Positions 13,671-14,306 of a stretch of 14,306 bases of DNA are shown piece by piece. Under the pieces are notes generated by a model that had not been told where the DNA came from, made no database searches, and was given only the letters and a program-made list of their open reading frames with translations. The stretch is from JAHEEL01 sp964195545 (GTDB lineage Bacteria > Actinomycetota > Acidimicrobiia > Spongiisociales > UBA5794). The stretch is taken from NCBI GenBank assembly GCA_964195545.1, contig CAXMQQ010000023.1:1-14306 (forward strand), written 5' to 3'. The position numbers were made by a program, and so were the translations under genes. The stretch's first letter is position 1, and the number at the start of each line of letters is the position of its first letter.

Positions 13671-14306
13671 CTAGACCGGGACCATGTCCGGACGGATACC
13701 CATCTCGTCGAACATCGCCATGGCCGCGTCGAGTTGGGCCCGGCTCTCTTCGTCCCGTCCGGCGGCGTCCAAGGCGTTGGCGTATGCATGGATGGCCCGC
13801 GCCTGGTCCGGCCTGGCATCGATGCTTCCGAGGAGTTCGATGGCACGCTGGTAGTCGTCGAATGCGGCAGGCCAATTCGGGGTGGGGCTCGCCGATATCG
13901 TTATCGCCCTCTGAAGACGAACAGCGGCTTCACCGCTGCGGCTCCTTCCGGCCTGGGCCATAGCGAGCGGTCCGGAGAAGCCCTCCGGATCGAGGTCGCC
14001 GAGGTTGGCTTTCGCAGATGTCAGCCAGGCTTCGCCCAGCTTGACGATGGCCACGGCATTGCAGAACTCTCCCAGCTCGAACGTGCGCTCGAGATGTGAG
14101 ATCGCAGACGCGGGTTCGCCGAGGCGGAGCTGTTGGTCGGCGACCATGAAGTTCCCGACGAGCTCACACTGTATGTTGCTCGCCCCTGCCGCCATCTCGA
14201 TCCCCAGGCGGGTGTGTTCGAGGGCGGCCTCGAGCTCCCCTCGTGCGGCGGCGATCCGGCCCTTGAAGAGGTTGACGTCGGCGATGACGCTCGGATTGCC
14301 ACTCTC
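13671..14306 (-). CDS. TPR-repeat protein, C-terminal part (5' end outside the window)
   Basis: The frame is open to the window edge, so only the last 211 residues are seen. They form helix pairs of TPR type: ADVNLFKGRIAAARGELEAALEHTRLG near the window edge, ADQQLRLGEPASAISHLERTFELG, KLGEAWLTSAKANLGD, WPAAFDDYQRAIELLGSIDA and RAIHAYANALDAAGRDEESRAQLDAAMAMFDEMGI. The repeats show the usual small-residue and aromatic positions. Tails of this sort end large actinobacterial regulators, such as adenylate cyclase-AAA ATPase-TPR proteins or LuxR/SARP-type ATPases, but the part that would tell which lies beyond the window. It ends with TAG at 13671-13673, 18 bases from the stop of the convergent dehydrogenase gene, with no visible terminator between them. 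An internal ATG at 14195 is not taken as the start, because the TPR pattern continues upstream of it. Confidence 0.75.
   Translation of the reverse strand, partial: ESGNPSVIADVNLFKGRIAAARGELEAALEHTRLGIEMAAGASNIQCELVGNFMVADQQLRLGEPASAISHLERTFELGEFCNAVAIVKLGEAWLTSAKANLGDLDPEGFSGPLAMAQAGRSRSGEAAVRLQRAITISASPTPNWPAAFDDYQRAIELLGSIDARPDQARAIHAYANALDAAGRDEESRAQLDAAMAMFDEMGIRPDMVPV

Overview
The window reads as a high-GC chromosomal segment from an actinobacterium, plausibly of the Acidimicrobiia/Ilumatobacter type. That placement is inferred from gene content: a deazaflavin (F420)-type nitroreductase, an unusually long acyl-CoA dehydrogenase of a kind I associate with Actinomycetota, a 'squalene cyclase-like' protein of the same distribution, GTG starts, and probable leaderless genes. 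I see no rRNA, tRNA, CRISPR array, insertion sequence, phage gene or attachment site. No gene-free stretch exceeds about 240 bases.

Region 1 (about 20-3510). A small ECF-type sigma factor overlaps by 8 bases a large single-pass membrane protein placed where an anti-sigma factor would be. The outer part of that protein carries 14 repeats, each with a C-x4-C pair, probably folded as beta-propellers. The pair looks like a signalling unit with a very large sensor domain. A strong hairpin follows, then a convergent small two-helix membrane protein.

Region 2 (3718-5019). An OFA-family (oxalate/formate antiporter-like) MFS transporter, closed by a long hairpin.

Region 3 (5104-6632, minus strand). 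A probable operon of a membrane-anchored YceI-domain lipid-binding protein, an F420-type nitroreductase-family enzyme, and a short reading frame that resembles only the first ~60 residues of a class I SAM methyltransferase, probably a truncated remnant.

Region 4 (6796-10061). An NAD(P)-dependent epimerase/dehydratase is divergent from the YceI operon. It converges on a minus-strand pair: an SLC13/DASS-type permease with two RCK_C domains and, downstream, a small PH-like membrane protein with its own apparent leaderless promoter.

Region 5 (10283-13652, plus strand). A hotdog-fold acyl-CoA thioesterase, a terpene-cyclase-fold protein of unknown function (apparently leaderless), and a 565-residue acyl-CoA dehydrogenase with a hairpin ahead of its ribosome binding site. 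The thioesterase and dehydrogenase both act on acyl-CoA, but nothing in the sequence proves a shared pathway.

Region 6 (13671-window end, minus strand). The C-terminal part of a TPR-rich protein, convergent with the dehydrogenase and separated from it by 18 bases.

The most unusual item is the sigma factor/propeller-sensor pair. The rest looks like ordinary chromosomal metabolism and transport.
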